64,000 nt of DNA. Origin: Sphingobacterium prati. GTDB lineage: Bacteria > Bacteroidota > Bacteroidia > Sphingobacteriales > Sphingobacteriaceae. The notes beneath the pieces are model-generated. The model saw only the letters and a program-made list of their open reading frames with translations. It made no database searches and was not told the origin of the DNA. The position numbers and the translations under genes are program-made. The stretch lies in NCBI RefSeq assembly GCF_013167215.1, contig NZ_JABJWY010000034.1, positions 868,001-932,000 of the forward strand. The letters run 5' to 3'. How positions within the stretch are numbered: the first letter of the stretch is position 1; every line of letters begins with the position of its first letter. This document shows, piece by piece, positions 48,348-57,245 of the stretch.

Positions 48348-49949
48348 ATGACAATCAAAAAATTACTTTTTGGAACTGCATTTTTATTAGGTGCAGCAGG
48401 AACTGCCCAAGCGCAATATACGAAAGATGTACTTTTGTTTTCCCAAGGGGACAATGGTGGTACTGCTCGTTTCAAAGCGATGGGAAATGCTTCTACCGCA
48501 TTGGGTGGTGATATTAGTTCAATTACTGGCAACCCTGCAGGTTTGGGCTACTTCAATCAATCCGATATCTCTGTAACAGGCAGGTATCTTAACAATAAAA
48601 ATAAAACAGATTATTTTGGACAAAACTCAAATAGCAGCAAAAATAATTTCAACCTGGATAATGCCGGCATCGTTTTTCATTTACCAACATATCGAAATGG
48701 CGGGAATTTGGAAAGAGGTTGGCTAAATTTTAATGTTGGTATTGCTTATAACCGCAATTATGTCTATAATAATTTATTAGAGTATAAAGGTGTTAATAAC
48801 ACAAGTTCAATAGCGGATGCCTATTCTGACCGCTTGTCTGCACCAGGTGGAATGAGCGGTTGGGGCCAGGAAGTCTATAATAATTCTTTGTTATTTGATG
48901 AAGAAACAGGCAATAAAGGGAGTTATTTTCCTATTACTGACTTTGATAATTTTAATGGAAAAGATGGTTTTAACCAAGTCAATTCCATCCTTGAAAAAGG
49001 AAGCAAATCAGAATCAGTGTTATCCTTTGGTGCAAACTATAGCAACAAATTATACTTAGGAGCCGCTTTGGGTTTTACAGCTTTTACCTATGATAATTCC
49101 AGCTGGTTTACTGAATATGGCAGAACCATGACCTCCGAAAGTTTGGCAAAACGCAATCCAGGTTCTGACTTTCTAAAACCAGAAGCAGCATATGCTAAAA
49201 AACGTGAGATGCTGGACAAGGATTATGAGTTGTATGATGACTACGCACAAGCGACGGATGGTACAGGGGTGGATTTCAAATTAGGTGTAATCTATAAATT
49301 CACACCGACCTTTAGTATGGGCTTTACAGCGAAATCGCCGACATTTATGAGCATCCGAGACGAGTCTTATAGCAATTCCGAATTCCGTTATTTTAAAACA
49401 GGCGAGGACAAAACATTTAAGGATCCTTATCGCACCAGCGATGATGCAGGACATAGCTACCTCGAGTACAATATGAATACGCCGTACAAGCTCTCCTTAG
49501 GTGCTAGTCAGGTATTCTCCAGAGGATTAATTACCGCAGATGTGGAATGGGTTGATTATGCTGCGATGCGTTTTAAGGATGCTGGGGCATATAATAAAAC
49601 CTTAGAACAGGAAATGAACCAAAACATTAAAAACACCTATCAAGGTGCCCTCAATGCACGTATTGGTGGTGAAGTTTTATTTAATAATGTCTTTAGCGGT
49701 AGAGCTGGTTTTAATTACAGTGGTAATCCTTATAAAGATGTGGATTACACAAACTATACAGCTTCTTTAGGTATTGGTGCAAAACTTGGTCGCGGTATGT
49801 ATATTGATCTGACCGGAGCCTATAATTCCATCAAGTATGAGGAAAGACCTTATCTTATAGATGAGCAGTACTGGAACAATACGAGTCCAGTAGCCAATAT
49901 CAAAAATCAACGGACTAATGTCGTGTTGACAATCGGTTCTAAATTTTAA
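48348..49949 (+). CDS. OmpP1/FadL-type outer membrane protein
   Basis: A 533-residue outer-membrane beta-barrel. Signal peptide ends near A-Q-A-Q (about 23). The mature start has A-R-F-K-A-M-G-N-A-S-T-A-L-G-G-D and G-N-P-A-G-L-G, hallmark of OmpP1/FadL/TodX-like barrels, followed by alternating aromatic strands and a terminal Phe (S-K-F). Likely imports hydrophobic compounds; the substrate is unknown. It lies 69 bases after the lipoprotein gene and ends in a strong terminator. Confidence 0.88.
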   Translation: MTIKKLLFGTAFLLGAAGTAQAQYTKDVLLFSQGDNGGTARFKAMGNASTALGGDISSITGNPAGLGYFNQSDISVTGRYLNNKNKTDYFGQNSNSSKNNFNLDNAGIVFHLPTYRNGGNLERGWLNFNVGIAYNRNYVYNNLLEYKGVNNTSSIADAYSDRLSAPGGMSGWGQEVYNNSLLFDEETGNKGSYFPITDFDNFNGKDGFNQVNSILEKGSKSESVLSFGANYSNKLYLGAALGFTAFTYDNSSWFTEYGRTMTSESLAKRNPGSDFLKPEAAYAKKREMLDKDYELYDDYAQATDGTGVDFKLGVIYKFTPTFSMGFTAKSPTFMSIRDESYSNSEFRYFKTGEDKTFKDPYRTSDDAGHSYLEYNMNTPYKLSLGASQVFSRGLITADVEWVDYAAMRFKDAGAYNKTLEQEMNQNIKNTYQGALNARIGGEVLFNNVFSGRAGFNYSGNPYKDVDYTNYTASLGIGAKLGRGMYIDLTGAYNSIKYEERPYLIDEQYWNNTSPVANIKNQRTNVVLTIGSKF

Positions 49950-49965
49950 GAGATTCTTCTCAGAA

Positions 49966-49994
49966 AAAAACGTCCAGCAAGTCTGGACGTTTTT
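49966..49994 (+). terminator. Terminator after the OmpP1-type gene
   Basis: CGTCCAG (49971-49977), loop CAAGT, CTGGACG (49983-49989), with an A-run before and TTTTT after that extend the stem. Confidence 0.88.
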
Positions 49995-50036
49995 CATTTA
50001 TTACAATCCCAAAAGCCAAAATTTAAAAGCTTTTAG

Positions 50037-50044
50037 TAAATTTG
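50037..50044 (+). promoter_or_regulatory. -7 box before the DUF4905-like gene
   Basis: TAAATTTG, 20 bases before the ATG at 50065. No clear -33 element. Confidence 0.45.
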
Positions 50045-50064
50045 TCCACTTGGTTGAAAAACAC

Positions 50065-50820
50065 ATGGCGAATCAGACAATCTCAAAAGCATTCAATGTC
50101 TTATTTACGTACCCCATCTGGCGGATCGAAATCGATGCTGAAAATAGATTGATTGCCGTCGAGACCAGAAATCCAGCAGACACACTCCCCTATTTCAATA
50201 TCATTACTTTTGATGGAGATTATCTGATTCAAGACTTGGAAGCAATAAGCAAAGAGTGGGTGCTTGCAGGAATTCAATGCCATAAACTAATCTTAAAAAA
50301 GATTTCCAGCAACTCACCCATTGATGCAGGTGTACACCTGATAGATTGCTATCAGCCAGATCAACAAGAAACTTGGTTTAATTATCTTTTTCTAGAAATG
50401 GTCCATGGCGGAATACTGCTTCGTCCCAAAATGATCGAACAAGGAATGCAGTTGTTTTTAGATCTAAAAACAATGGCCATCGAAAACAAAAAAGAGGAAT
50501 TATTTAAACCTTTTGACAGCCAAATAGTCTACCCTATAATTTACAATGGTCAAATTCCTCAATTTTTGACAGATTTCACCGTAAATGGCGAAGTTTGGAT
50601 TAGCACATTGGACGACCATTTTATTTGGGCTTTCTATGAAAAAAACACCGATAATCACTATCAAATCCGGATAGTGCGATCAACAAAAGAGAGGCTAATT
50701 GATTCTATAATCGCAGTTGATCAGTTGTCCTTAAAGTTTTTCAACATCTATTTTCTTGTTAACGAACAAATATTCCTTTTGACAGACAATAAACGGGAGT
50801 TTGTTTCGTATTTAGTATAA
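50065..50820 (+). CDS. Hypothetical protein (possibly DUF4905)
   Basis: A 251-residue soluble protein without signal or membrane segment. It looks beta-rich, with repeated I-x-A-V-E-T-R, L-P-Y-F-N-I-I-T-F and I-Y-F-L-V-N-E-Q strands reminiscent of a propeller-like fold; size and the P-I-W-R-I-E-I-D start suggest DUF4905, but I am not certain. ATG at 50065 chosen: a TTG 15 bases earlier is in frame but less likely. It precedes the LysM gene by 11 bases, so they form an operon with the uridine kinase gene. Confidence 0.7.
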   Translation: MANQTISKAFNVLFTYPIWRIEIDAENRLIAVETRNPADTLPYFNIITFDGDYLIQDLEAISKEWVLAGIQCHKLILKKISSNSPIDAGVHLIDCYQPDQQETWFNYLFLEMVHGGILLRPKMIEQGMQLFLDLKTMAIENKKEELFKPFDSQIVYPIIYNGQIPQFLTDFTVNGEVWISTLDDHFIWAFYEKNTDNHYQIRIVRSTKERLIDSIIAVDQLSLKFFNIYFLVNEQIFLLTDNKREFVSYLV

Positions 50821-50831
50821 TTGCAAAATAT

Positions 50832-51743
50832 ATGAAACTATTATTCGAATTAAATACATATAAAAAGATAGTCATTTTATCGATTTCAATGCTATCTCTT
50901 CAACAAGTCGAAGCTAGAAGTTTGGCTTCCTTACATTTAAATGCGATTCCGGATTCCGTTGGTACCGAGGTGATCAATGGCGAAGAATTTGTCCTTTTTA
51001 AGATAGAAAAAGGAGATAATTATTATCAACTCAGCAAGAAATACAAAACAACAGTAGGACAGCTCACACAAATAAATGGCAATGGCACATTAAGCCTCGG
51101 TCGAATTGTTAAAGTACCAACTGGGCGAAAACCTGTTGTAAAGAAACCGTCTGGCAACAATACACAGCTGAATCCACGAGATCCACAACAGGGTTTTACA
51201 GAATATATAGTTGGCGAAAAAGAGACGTTATATGCCATATCCAAGAGGTTTGGTATAACTGTTGAAGATATCAAGAAAACCAATAACCTAAAAAACAACA
51301 TCATTAGCGGTGGAATGAAATTAATGATTCCGAATCAGCCACTGCCACCGGAAAGACCAAAATTGGTTGAACCTAAAGGAATCGAAATTATTACGCCCGA
51401 TTCCACAAACGTTGATGACAAAGAAGAAAATCAAATTTCAACAAATCGCTATGGAATACGCGAAAAATCCGAGCGGGGGATTGGCGTATGGATTGATGGT
51501 TTGTCTACCCAAGGAACAAGCAATCTCGCCCTTCACAAAAGTGCACCCGTGGGAACGATCTTAAAAATCACCAACCCGATGACAAAAAGCGTTACCTACG
51601 CAAAGGTTGTCGGAAAATTTAATGATAATGCCGAAAACCAAAATGCCATTGTAGTGCTATCAAAGTCCGCTGCGGCAAGTATCGGCGCATTGGATAAACG
51701 CTTTCAGGTCGAAATTGCCTACGGATTACCTTTAGAAAATTAA
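50832..51743 (+). CDS. LysM protein with C-terminal RlpA-like barrel
   Basis: A 303-residue secreted protein: signal peptide (about 10-29), first LysM (about 55-97, with Y-Y-Q-L-S-K-K-Y), second LysM (about 125-167, Y-A-I-S-K-R-F-G-I-T-V-E-D-I), a linker, then a domain with G-I-G-V-W-I-D-G and V-V-G-K-F-N-D-N that resembles the double-psi beta-barrel of RlpA-type proteins. It should bind peptidoglycan; the Asp of RlpA-type lytic enzymes is not obvious, so cleavage is doubtful. Between the DUF4905-like and uridine kinase genes. Confidence 0.83.
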   Translation: MKLLFELNTYKKIVILSISMLSLQQVEARSLASLHLNAIPDSVGTEVINGEEFVLFKIEKGDNYYQLSKKYKTTVGQLTQINGNGTLSLGRIVKVPTGRKPVVKKPSGNNTQLNPRDPQQGFTEYIVGEKETLYAISKRFGITVEDIKKTNNLKNNIISGGMKLMIPNQPLPPERPKLVEPKGIEIITPDSTNVDDKEENQISTNRYGIREKSERGIGVWIDGLSTQGTSNLALHKSAPVGTILKITNPMTKSVTYAKVVGKFNDNAENQNAIVVLSKSAAASIGALDKRFQVEIAYGLPLEN

Positions 51744-51776
51744 TTAAATAAAATAGCTCTTATAGCGCAAACAAGA

Positions 51777-52415
51777 ATGAATAACAAACCGTATGTCATA
51801 GGGATTGCCGGAAGTAGTGGTTCTGGAAAAACATTTTTTTTGAATAGTTTTTTGAAACATTTTAAAACAGATGAGGTTACATTGATCTCCCAAGATGACT
51901 ATTACATTCCTGCCAATACAAAAACACAGGAGGAGAATAAGCTCTATAATTTTGATATTCCGACATCCATAGACCGGGAAGCTTTCTATAAGGATATCAA
52001 ATCTCTCTTTAATGGAGAGACAATCTATAAAGAAGAATATACCTTTAATAACCCTTCGCTCACCCCCAAGATATTAGAGATAAAGCCGGCTCCGATATTG
52101 ATCATCGAGGGACTATTCATTTTTTATTACACGGAGGTCAATGCGCTTATAAATCATAAAATTTTCCTGAGCGCTGATCAGGATATCGCGCTCCGAAGAA
52201 GGCTCCACCGTGATTTAGTTGAACGTGGTTACTTTGAAGACGATGTTATGTACAAATGGGTCAATCACGTCCTTCCCTCTTATAAGGAGTATTTGCTACC
52301 ATTTCAGGACACTTGCGATCAAGTGATATTTAACAATACAGACGAACCTGAACCCATCTGGGATATTACCAATCAGATTTCAGAAGAGCTGAAAACAAGA
52401 CTCAATTTAGTATAA
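51777..52415 (+). CDS. Uridine kinase family protein
   Basis: A 212-residue P-loop kinase: Walker A G-S-S-G-S-G-K-T (13-20), S-Q-D-D-Y-Y-I near 38, F-D-I-P-T-S-I-D-R, I-I-E-G-L-F-I-F and R-R-L-H-R-D-L-V-E-R-G. These match uridine/cytidine kinases, which salvage uridine to UMP. Slightly divergent, so a related small-molecule substrate is possible. Last gene of the short operon from 50065; a hairpin follows. Confidence 0.87.
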   Translation: MNNKPYVIGIAGSSGSGKTFFLNSFLKHFKTDEVTLISQDDYYIPANTKTQEENKLYNFDIPTSIDREAFYKDIKSLFNGETIYKEEYTFNNPSLTPKILEIKPAPILIIEGLFIFYYTEVNALINHKIFLSADQDIALRRRLHRDLVERGYFEDDVMYKWVNHVLPSYKEYLLPFQDTCDQVIFNNTDEPEPIWDITNQISEELKTRLNLV

Positions 52416-52422
52416 TATACAT

Positions 52423-52454
52423 AAAGAGGGCTTATCTATTGGTAAACCCTCTTT
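52423..52454 (+). terminator. Terminator after the uridine kinase gene
   Basis: AAAGAGGG (52423-52430), 16-base loop partly pairable (TTA/TAA), CCCTCTTT (52447-52454), then a weakly U-rich tail. Confidence 0.6.
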
Positions 52455-52474
52455 ATTTAAAAATACTTGATTAA

Positions 52475-52505
52475 TTGATATCAAGACTTTAAATTCTTAT
52501 CTTTG
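52475..52505 (+). promoter_or_regulatory. purH promoter
   Basis: TTG (52475-52477), exactly 20 bases, TATCTTTG (52498-52505). The leader is about 20 bases, leaving no room for a riboswitch. Confidence 0.8.
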
Positions 52506-52528
52506 CGCCACGAAACAAATCCATCATA

Positions 52529-54055
52529 ATGAACCATCCTGTAAAGATTAAAAATGCTTTGGTCTCAGTCTATTATAAAGACGGCCTAGCTCCTTTAGTT
52601 GAATTATTAAACAAATACGGTGTTACATTCTATTCCACTGGTGGGACAGAAACATTTATCAAAGATTTAGGTATAGCTGTCGTCCCTGTAGAAGACCTGA
52701 CTAGTTATCCTTCGATTTTAGGAGGTCGTGTTAAGACATTACATCCAAAGGTGTTCGGAGGTATTTTAGCACGTCGTCCGCTTGAATCAGACCAACAGCA
52801 ACTTGCTCAATATGAAATACCAGAGATCGATTTGGTTATCGTGGATTTGTATCCATTTGAAGAAACAGTTGCTTCTGGTGCCACTGAACAAGATATTATT
52901 GAGAAAATTGATATCGGTGGAATCTCATTGATTCGTGCAGCAGCGAAAAATTTTAATGATGTTGTCATCATTTCTTCTAAAAATGATTATAAAGCACTTG
53001 AAGAAATTCTAGCGAACCAAGAAGGCAATACTTCTTTGGAGCAACGTAAAGAATTTGCAAAACGTGCTTTCAACACATCCTCTCATTATGATACCGCAAT
53101 CTTCAATTATTTCAACCAAGAAAGCCCAATTGAAGTATTTAAACAATCTGAGCAAAAAGCTCAAGTATTGAGATATGGTGAAAACCCGCATCAAAAAGGT
53201 ATTTTCTTTGGTGACTTGGACAACATGTTCGACAAGTTAAATGGCAAAGAACTTTCATACAACAACCTTGTTGACGTAGATGCAGCTGTAGCTTTAATCG
53301 ATGAGTTCAACGAACCTACATTTGCTATCCTAAAACATACAAACGCTTGTGGTGTCGCATCTCGATCAACAATCAAGCAAGCATGGATCGATGCCTTGGC
53401 CTGTGATCCTGTTTCAGCATTTGGAGGAGTCTTGATCACCAATGGTGAAGTTGATGGTACAACAGCCGAAGAAATTAATAAATTATTTTTTGAAGTTTTA
53501 ATTGCACCTTCTTACTCAGCAGAAGCAATTGCTATCCTTACGGCCAAGAAAAATAGAATTATCCTAGTCCGTAAAGATGTAAAATTACCTGCTCAACAAT
53601 TCAAAACTTTATTAAATGGTGTCATTCTTCAAGATAAGGATAACACAATTGAAGCGCCTGAGCAAATGGTCGCTGTAACAACTGTAAAACCTACTGCTGA
53701 ACAATTGGAAGATTTATACTTTGCCAATAAAATTGTAAAACATACCAAATCAAATACGATTGTTTTTGCAAAGAATGGTACGCTGTTAGCTTCAGGTGTT
53801 GGACAGACATCACGCGTTGATGCCTTAAAGCAAGCAATTGAAAAAGCAGTTTCCTTTGGCTTTGACTTAAAAGGCTGTGCAATGGCATCAGATGCTTTCT
53901 TCCCTTTCCCGGATTGTGTTGAGATTGCATCTGAAGCAGGTATCGCAGCGGTATTACAGCCGGGTGGTTCTATCAAAGATCAATTATCCATTGACATGGC
54001 CAATGAAAAAGGCATTGCAATGGTAACTACTGGTGTAAGACATTTCAAACATTAA
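52529..54055 (+). CDS. purH: Bifunctional AICAR transformylase/IMP cyclohydrolase
   Basis: A 508-residue enzyme for the last two steps of IMP synthesis. The N-terminal cyclohydrolase (MGS-like) domain has F-Y-S-T-G-G-T-E, G-G-R-V-K-T-L-H-P-K and D-L-Y-P-F-E. The C-terminal transformylase domain has R-Y-G-E-N-P-H-Q-K, L-K-H-T-N-A-C-G (catalytic Lys-His) and D-A-F-F-P-F-P-D. Complete and normal length. Single gene with its own promoter and a shared terminator. Confidence 0.97.
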   Translation: MNHPVKIKNALVSVYYKDGLAPLVELLNKYGVTFYSTGGTETFIKDLGIAVVPVEDLTSYPSILGGRVKTLHPKVFGGILARRPLESDQQQLAQYEIPEIDLVIVDLYPFEETVASGATEQDIIEKIDIGGISLIRAAAKNFNDVVIISSKNDYKALEEILANQEGNTSLEQRKEFAKRAFNTSSHYDTAIFNYFNQESPIEVFKQSEQKAQVLRYGENPHQKGIFFGDLDNMFDKLNGKELSYNNLVDVDAAVALIDEFNEPTFAILKHTNACGVASRSTIKQAWIDALACDPVSAFGGVLITNGEVDGTTAEEINKLFFEVLIAPSYSAEAIAILTAKKNRIILVRKDVKLPAQQFKTLLNGVILQDKDNTIEAPEQMVAVTTVKPTAEQLEDLYFANKIVKHTKSNTIVFAKNGTLLASGVGQTSRVDALKQAIEKAVSFGFDLKGCAMASDAFFPFPDCVEIASEAGIAAVLQPGGSIKDQLSIDMANEKGIAMVTTGVRHFKH

Positions 54056-54075
54056 GAACGGTATAACCACTTCAT

Positions 54076-54108
54076 AAAAAAAGCTACTTTTAAAAAGTAG
54101 CTTTTTTT
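54076..54108. terminator. Bidirectional terminator at purH/ykvA
   Basis: AAAAAAAGCTACTTT (54076-54090), short loop, AAAGTAGCTTTTTTT (54094-54108). The convergent YkvA-family gene's stop codon (54107-54109) overlaps the hairpin. Confidence 0.9.
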
Positions 54109-54478
54109 ATTTTCTGATTTCACAGTTCAATTTTTCGAGCTTATAGCGTGCTATTTCTTCCGACAGCTTGCGCATCGCATAAGCGACAATGGCAACATCA
54201 TCCAACCAACCACCGACAGCAATAAAGTCAGGGATGGCGTCTACTGGCGAAATCACATAAATAATTGTTCCGATAATAATGGATAGATTCCAGCTGTTCA
54301 TTTTAAACTTACCTGTAATTGCATCCTTGCACATGGCGATCAATAATTTAAAATCGCCAACGTAACTCCCTAAATTTTTTGCCTTGGATTCTGCCTGCAC
54401 CAGTTCCTCTTCAGTGATTTTACGGTGTCTGAATCGCTCAAACATGCCTGTTGCAATCTTTTTGATTCTACTGTTCAT
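54107..54478 (-). CDS. YkvA family protein (DUF1232)
   Basis: A 123-residue small membrane-associated protein. The DUF1232 signature I-I-Y-V-I-S-P-V-D-A-I-P-D-F-I then G-W-L-D-D-V-A-I-V is at about 75-105, within a hydrophobic helix that probably inserts in the inner membrane. A basic amphipathic N-terminus precedes it. Function unknown in all bacteria. Predicted leaderless: TAATTTTG (54483-54490) ends 4 bases before the ATG, with TTTG 18 bases upstream. Confidence 0.9.
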   Translation of the reverse strand: MNSRIKKIATGMFERFRHRKITEEELVQAESKAKNLGSYVGDFKLLIAMCKDAITGKFKMNSWNLSIIIGTIIYVISPVDAIPDFIAVGGWLDDVAIVAYAMRKLSEEIARYKLEKLNCEIRK

Positions 54479-54482
54479 AACT

Positions 54483-54512
54483 CAAAATTATGATTATTTT
54501 TTATTTAACAAA
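54483..54512 (-). promoter_or_regulatory. Promoter of the YkvA-family gene (leaderless)
   Basis: TTTG (54509-54512), 18 bases, TAATTTTG (54483-54490) on the minus strand, 4 bases before the ATG. Confidence 0.75.
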
Positions 54513-54670
54513 GCTTGTGCCTTTTTTCTCTTAGATAAGGGTTATGATAATAAACCACAAATTGATTATTTTTGCAGCTAACTGTAGCAAAGTGTATGTC
54601 AGGTCCGTATAATAGACAACACAAGCGCAATGTGTTATTCACAAAAAATAGATTTTAATATTACACGGTT

Positions 54671-55381
54671 ATGAAAAACTATAGATTATTTAATTTTATT
54701 GCCATCGCTTTAGCGACATTTTTACTATCCAGTTGCCTGAAAGATAACGACGACCAACGAATTCCTGGTGCGCTCTTTACCATGGTCAACGGGTACACTG
54801 ATGCTAATGCGGTTGTATATTATGCCGACGGGGGCTCATTACAAAGTCCATATTATCCTTTGGAGTTTAAAAGCTATAGCCAAGTTGGCCTATTCACTGG
54901 AGCTAGAAAAATAGCTGTTTCTGCAGAATATAACAACGCGCTTGTTGATACAACAGTTACGATCAAAGACAGCACCATATACACCTCATTTGTTTATGGT
55001 AACAAAGAGAAGCCAGTCCAGGTGATTACAACCGATAAAATCAACAAAGAAATCAAAAACACGGAATCCGGTTTACGTTTCTTTAATCTTGCGGAGGGAA
55101 CAGATCAGGTAACCCTGCAAGTTGGCAGTGAGACTTCACCAACAGAATGGACCAACCGTGCAAAAGAAACACAAAATTCAGCGACGGCTCATCAAAGATT
55201 CATCGCACAAAAAAGTGGTACTTTTACAGTCATTGCCAAAGATAAAGCCGGAAAAACGATTGCAACCCGGAAGGATGTCAAATTGGCTGAAAACTATTAC
55301 TATTCATTGATATTGATCGGTAAGGCAAATGATGATAAGAAACCATTATATCTTGGTTTAGTAGCTCAAGCTGCAAATTAA
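54671..55381 (+). CDS. DUF4397-type lipoprotein
   Basis: A 236-residue lipoprotein: signal and lipobox (L-S-S-C, Cys about 22) followed by L-K-D-N-D-D, an acidic Lys-Asp pattern like the surface-export signal of Bacteroidota lipoproteins, so it may face outward. The body is beta-rich with an Ig-like DUF4397 look (L-R-F-F-N-L-A-E-G-T-D-Q-V-T-L, T-F-T-V-I-A-K-D). Function unknown. TATTTTTG at 54567-54574 may be its -7 box, implying a leader of about 90 bases. Confidence 0.8.
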   Translation: MKNYRLFNFIAIALATFLLSSCLKDNDDQRIPGALFTMVNGYTDANAVVYYADGGSLQSPYYPLEFKSYSQVGLFTGARKIAVSAEYNNALVDTTVTIKDSTIYTSFVYGNKEKPVQVITTDKINKEIKNTESGLRFFNLAEGTDQVTLQVGSETSPTEWTNRAKETQNSATAHQRFIAQKSGTFTVIAKDKAGKTIATRKDVKLAENYYYSLILIGKANDDKKPLYLGLVAQAAN

Positions 55382-55405
55382 AAATACCCCATTTCTATAT
55401 ACCGA

Positions 55406-55440
55406 AAAGACCATCATACAAGTATGATGGTCTTTCTTTA
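55406..55440. terminator. Terminator after the DUF4397-type gene
   Basis: AAAGACCATCATA (55406-55418), loop CAAG, TATGATGGTCTTT (55423-55435), then CTTTA. May also serve convergent ftsB. Confidence 0.88.
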
Positions 55441-55487
55441 TTTTGTAAAAATATAAAGCAGAGTTCGATATATTTTAATATTAAATT

Positions 55488-55793
55488 TTAAGGATTTTCT
55501 TTGGGTGCAACTTTAGAGATTACGTAAATATCTTCATTTTCTTTCTTCATTTTATATTTCTCCCGAGCGATACGTTGTACCTCCTGTGGATTGGACCGAA
55601 TATCATTGATCGTCTTTATAATTGCCGCATTCTCTTTTAAATAAAAAGACCGTTCCGTTTCCAAATTGGCCTTTTGTTTTTGGTAGCTGTATTGCGTAGC
55701 AAAATCATTTCTATCAAAAAACAACATCCACACCAAAAACGCCAAAGTGGCTAATAAATACTTGTTTCTTATTAAAGACCATAATCGTTGCAT
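55488..55793 (-). CDS. FtsB/DivIC septum formation initiator
   Basis: A 101-residue bitopic division protein: a membrane helix (about 10-27) then a coiled coil (about 35-70) ending in the family segment V-Q-R-I-A-R-E-K-Y-K-M-K-K-E-N-E-D-I-Y. It links division proteins in the periplasm at the septum. Predicted leaderless: TATTTTTG (55798-55805) ends 4 bases before the ATG. Confidence 0.92.
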   Translation of the reverse strand: MQRLWSLIRNKYLLATLAFLVWMLFFDRNDFATQYSYQKQKANLETERSFYLKENAAIIKTINDIRSNPQEVQRIAREKYKMKKENEDIYVISKVAPKENP

Positions 55794-55797
55794 AGGA

Positions 55798-55805
55798 CAA
55801 AAATA
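55798..55805 (-). promoter_or_regulatory. -7 box of ftsB (leaderless)
   Basis: TATTTTTG on the minus strand, 4 bases before the ATG; no consensus -33. Confidence 0.55.
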
Positions 55806-55931
55806 CTATTTAGCTTTTAGACTCCCGATATTTTCTTCCAAAGTTAAACATCTTTAATTAAAGATATGGAATAATGCACTCAAATTCATCATATCTTTAG
55901 AATAATATTATCTTTAGCAAGTCAAAACAAC

Positions 55932-56063
55932 ATGCTATTAAATAGTCCGAAGGGAAGGCACAAATACACGAAAAAAATGGACTGTATCTTCCATATGGCA
56001 TTAAATAACAAACCGAGTGCAATGGGTTCATTTTTACCAATGAAAAACAGCACCAATACATAA
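55932..56063 (+). CDS. Possible small ORF (43 aa) before lpxB
   Basis: ATG-started frame of 43 codons ending 10 bases before lpxB. Two near-consensus TATCTTTA boxes lie upstream (about 55890 and 55911). The peptide is Lys/Asn/Met-rich with no recognised domain. It may be a leader peptide or chance. Confidence 0.25.
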   Translation: MLLNSPKGRHKYTKKMDCIFHMALNNKPSAMGSFLPMKNSTNT

Positions 56064-56073
56064 TCATTTTTCT

Positions 56074-57189
56074 ATGAAATACTATCTTATTGCTGGTGAA
56101 ACATCAGGCGACCTACATGGTGCCAATCTGATCAAAGCGCTTAAAAATGAAGATCCCAATGCGACTTTCCACATTGTAGGTGGAGATTTAATGCAGGAAG
56201 CGGCTGGAGAAAAAGCATTGATACATACCTCGGCAATGGCTTTTATGGGTTTTGTGGAAGTTTTGAAAAATCTGGGTAAGATATCAAAAAACTTGAAAAC
56301 CGTTAAAAATGACCTCCTAAAAGAAAAGCCCGATACTGTTATACTTATCGATTTCCCAGGCTTCAACCTAAAAATTGCCGAATTTGCAAAAAAACATGGG
56401 ATCAAAACATGTTATTATATTTCACCAAAAGTATGGGCATGGAATCAGGGCCGCGTCAAAAAAATCAAAAAAATTGTTGATCATATGTTCTGCATTCTGC
56501 CTTTTGAAGTGGATTTCTATAAAAAATGGCGTATGCCGGTCGATTATGTAGGCAACCCCTTATTGGACGCCATCTCAACTTATCCTTTTAATCCAAAGTT
56601 CAGGGAAGAAAACGGTTTTACAGACAAACCACTTATTGCCTTGTTGCCGGGCAGCAGAGAGATGGAGATCAATAAACTTCTGCCTATTATGGCCGAACTC
56701 CCCTATTTTTTTCCTGTGCATCAGTTTGTCATTGCCGGTGCTCCAAATTTTGACGAATCTTATTACAAACAATTTTTGAAGGGTATTGATATTCCGGTCG
56801 TTTTCAATCAAACTTATGATATCCTCAACAATGCGGAGGCTGCGGTAGTCACTAGCGGCACAGCAACCCTGGAAACAGGTATATTGAAAGTACCCCAGGT
56901 TGTTGTCTACAAGGCAAATCCGATATCTGTTTGGATCGCTAAACTCGTGGTAAAAGTAAAGTTTATCTCCTTGGTCAATCTAATCAATAATTTTCTTTCC
57001 GTACGTGAACTGATACAGGATGATTGCACAGCTTATGACATTTCCTACGAAGTGGGTGAATTAATAAACAACAAAGCACATCGGGCGAGTGTGCTGGAAA
57101 ATTACGATATCTTGGCCGAGAAACTTGGTTCAGCCGGTGCGTCGGAGAAAACAGCTAAATTAATTGTAAAATATCTGGGTAAAAATTAA
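56074..57189 (+). CDS. lpxB: Lipid-A-disaccharide synthase
   Basis: A 371-residue GT-B glycosyltransferase (family 19) that joins UDP-2,3-diacylglucosamine and lipid X to form the lipid A disaccharide at the inner membrane. Seen: the start Y-Y-L-I-A-G-E-T-S-G-D-L-H-G, V-I-L-I-D-F-P-G-F-N, Y-Y-I-S-P-K-V-W-A-W, D-Y-V-G-N-P-L-L-D, L-L-P-G-S-R and T-S-G-T-A-T-L-E. In many Bacteroidota surE precedes lpxB; here it does not. Confidence 0.96.
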   Translation: MKYYLIAGETSGDLHGANLIKALKNEDPNATFHIVGGDLMQEAAGEKALIHTSAMAFMGFVEVLKNLGKISKNLKTVKNDLLKEKPDTVILIDFPGFNLKIAEFAKKHGIKTCYYISPKVWAWNQGRVKKIKKIVDHMFCILPFEVDFYKKWRMPVDYVGNPLLDAISTYPFNPKFREENGFTDKPLIALLPGSREMEINKLLPIMAELPYFFPVHQFVIAGAPNFDESYYKQFLKGIDIPVVFNQTYDILNNAEAAVVTSGTATLETGILKVPQVVVYKANPISVWIAKLVVKVKFISLVNLINNFLSVRELIQDDCTAYDISYEVGELINNKAHRASVLENYDILAEKLGSAGASEKTAKLIVKYLGKN

Positions 57190-57245
57190 ACTCTATTGGA
57201 TTTCAATTGTCAAACTATTAATTAGTTACATATAATTAAAGCTTT

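Noticed and set aside
55860-56073. Remnant of surE upstream of lpxB
   Set aside because: No SurE motif (N-D-D-G) in any frame.
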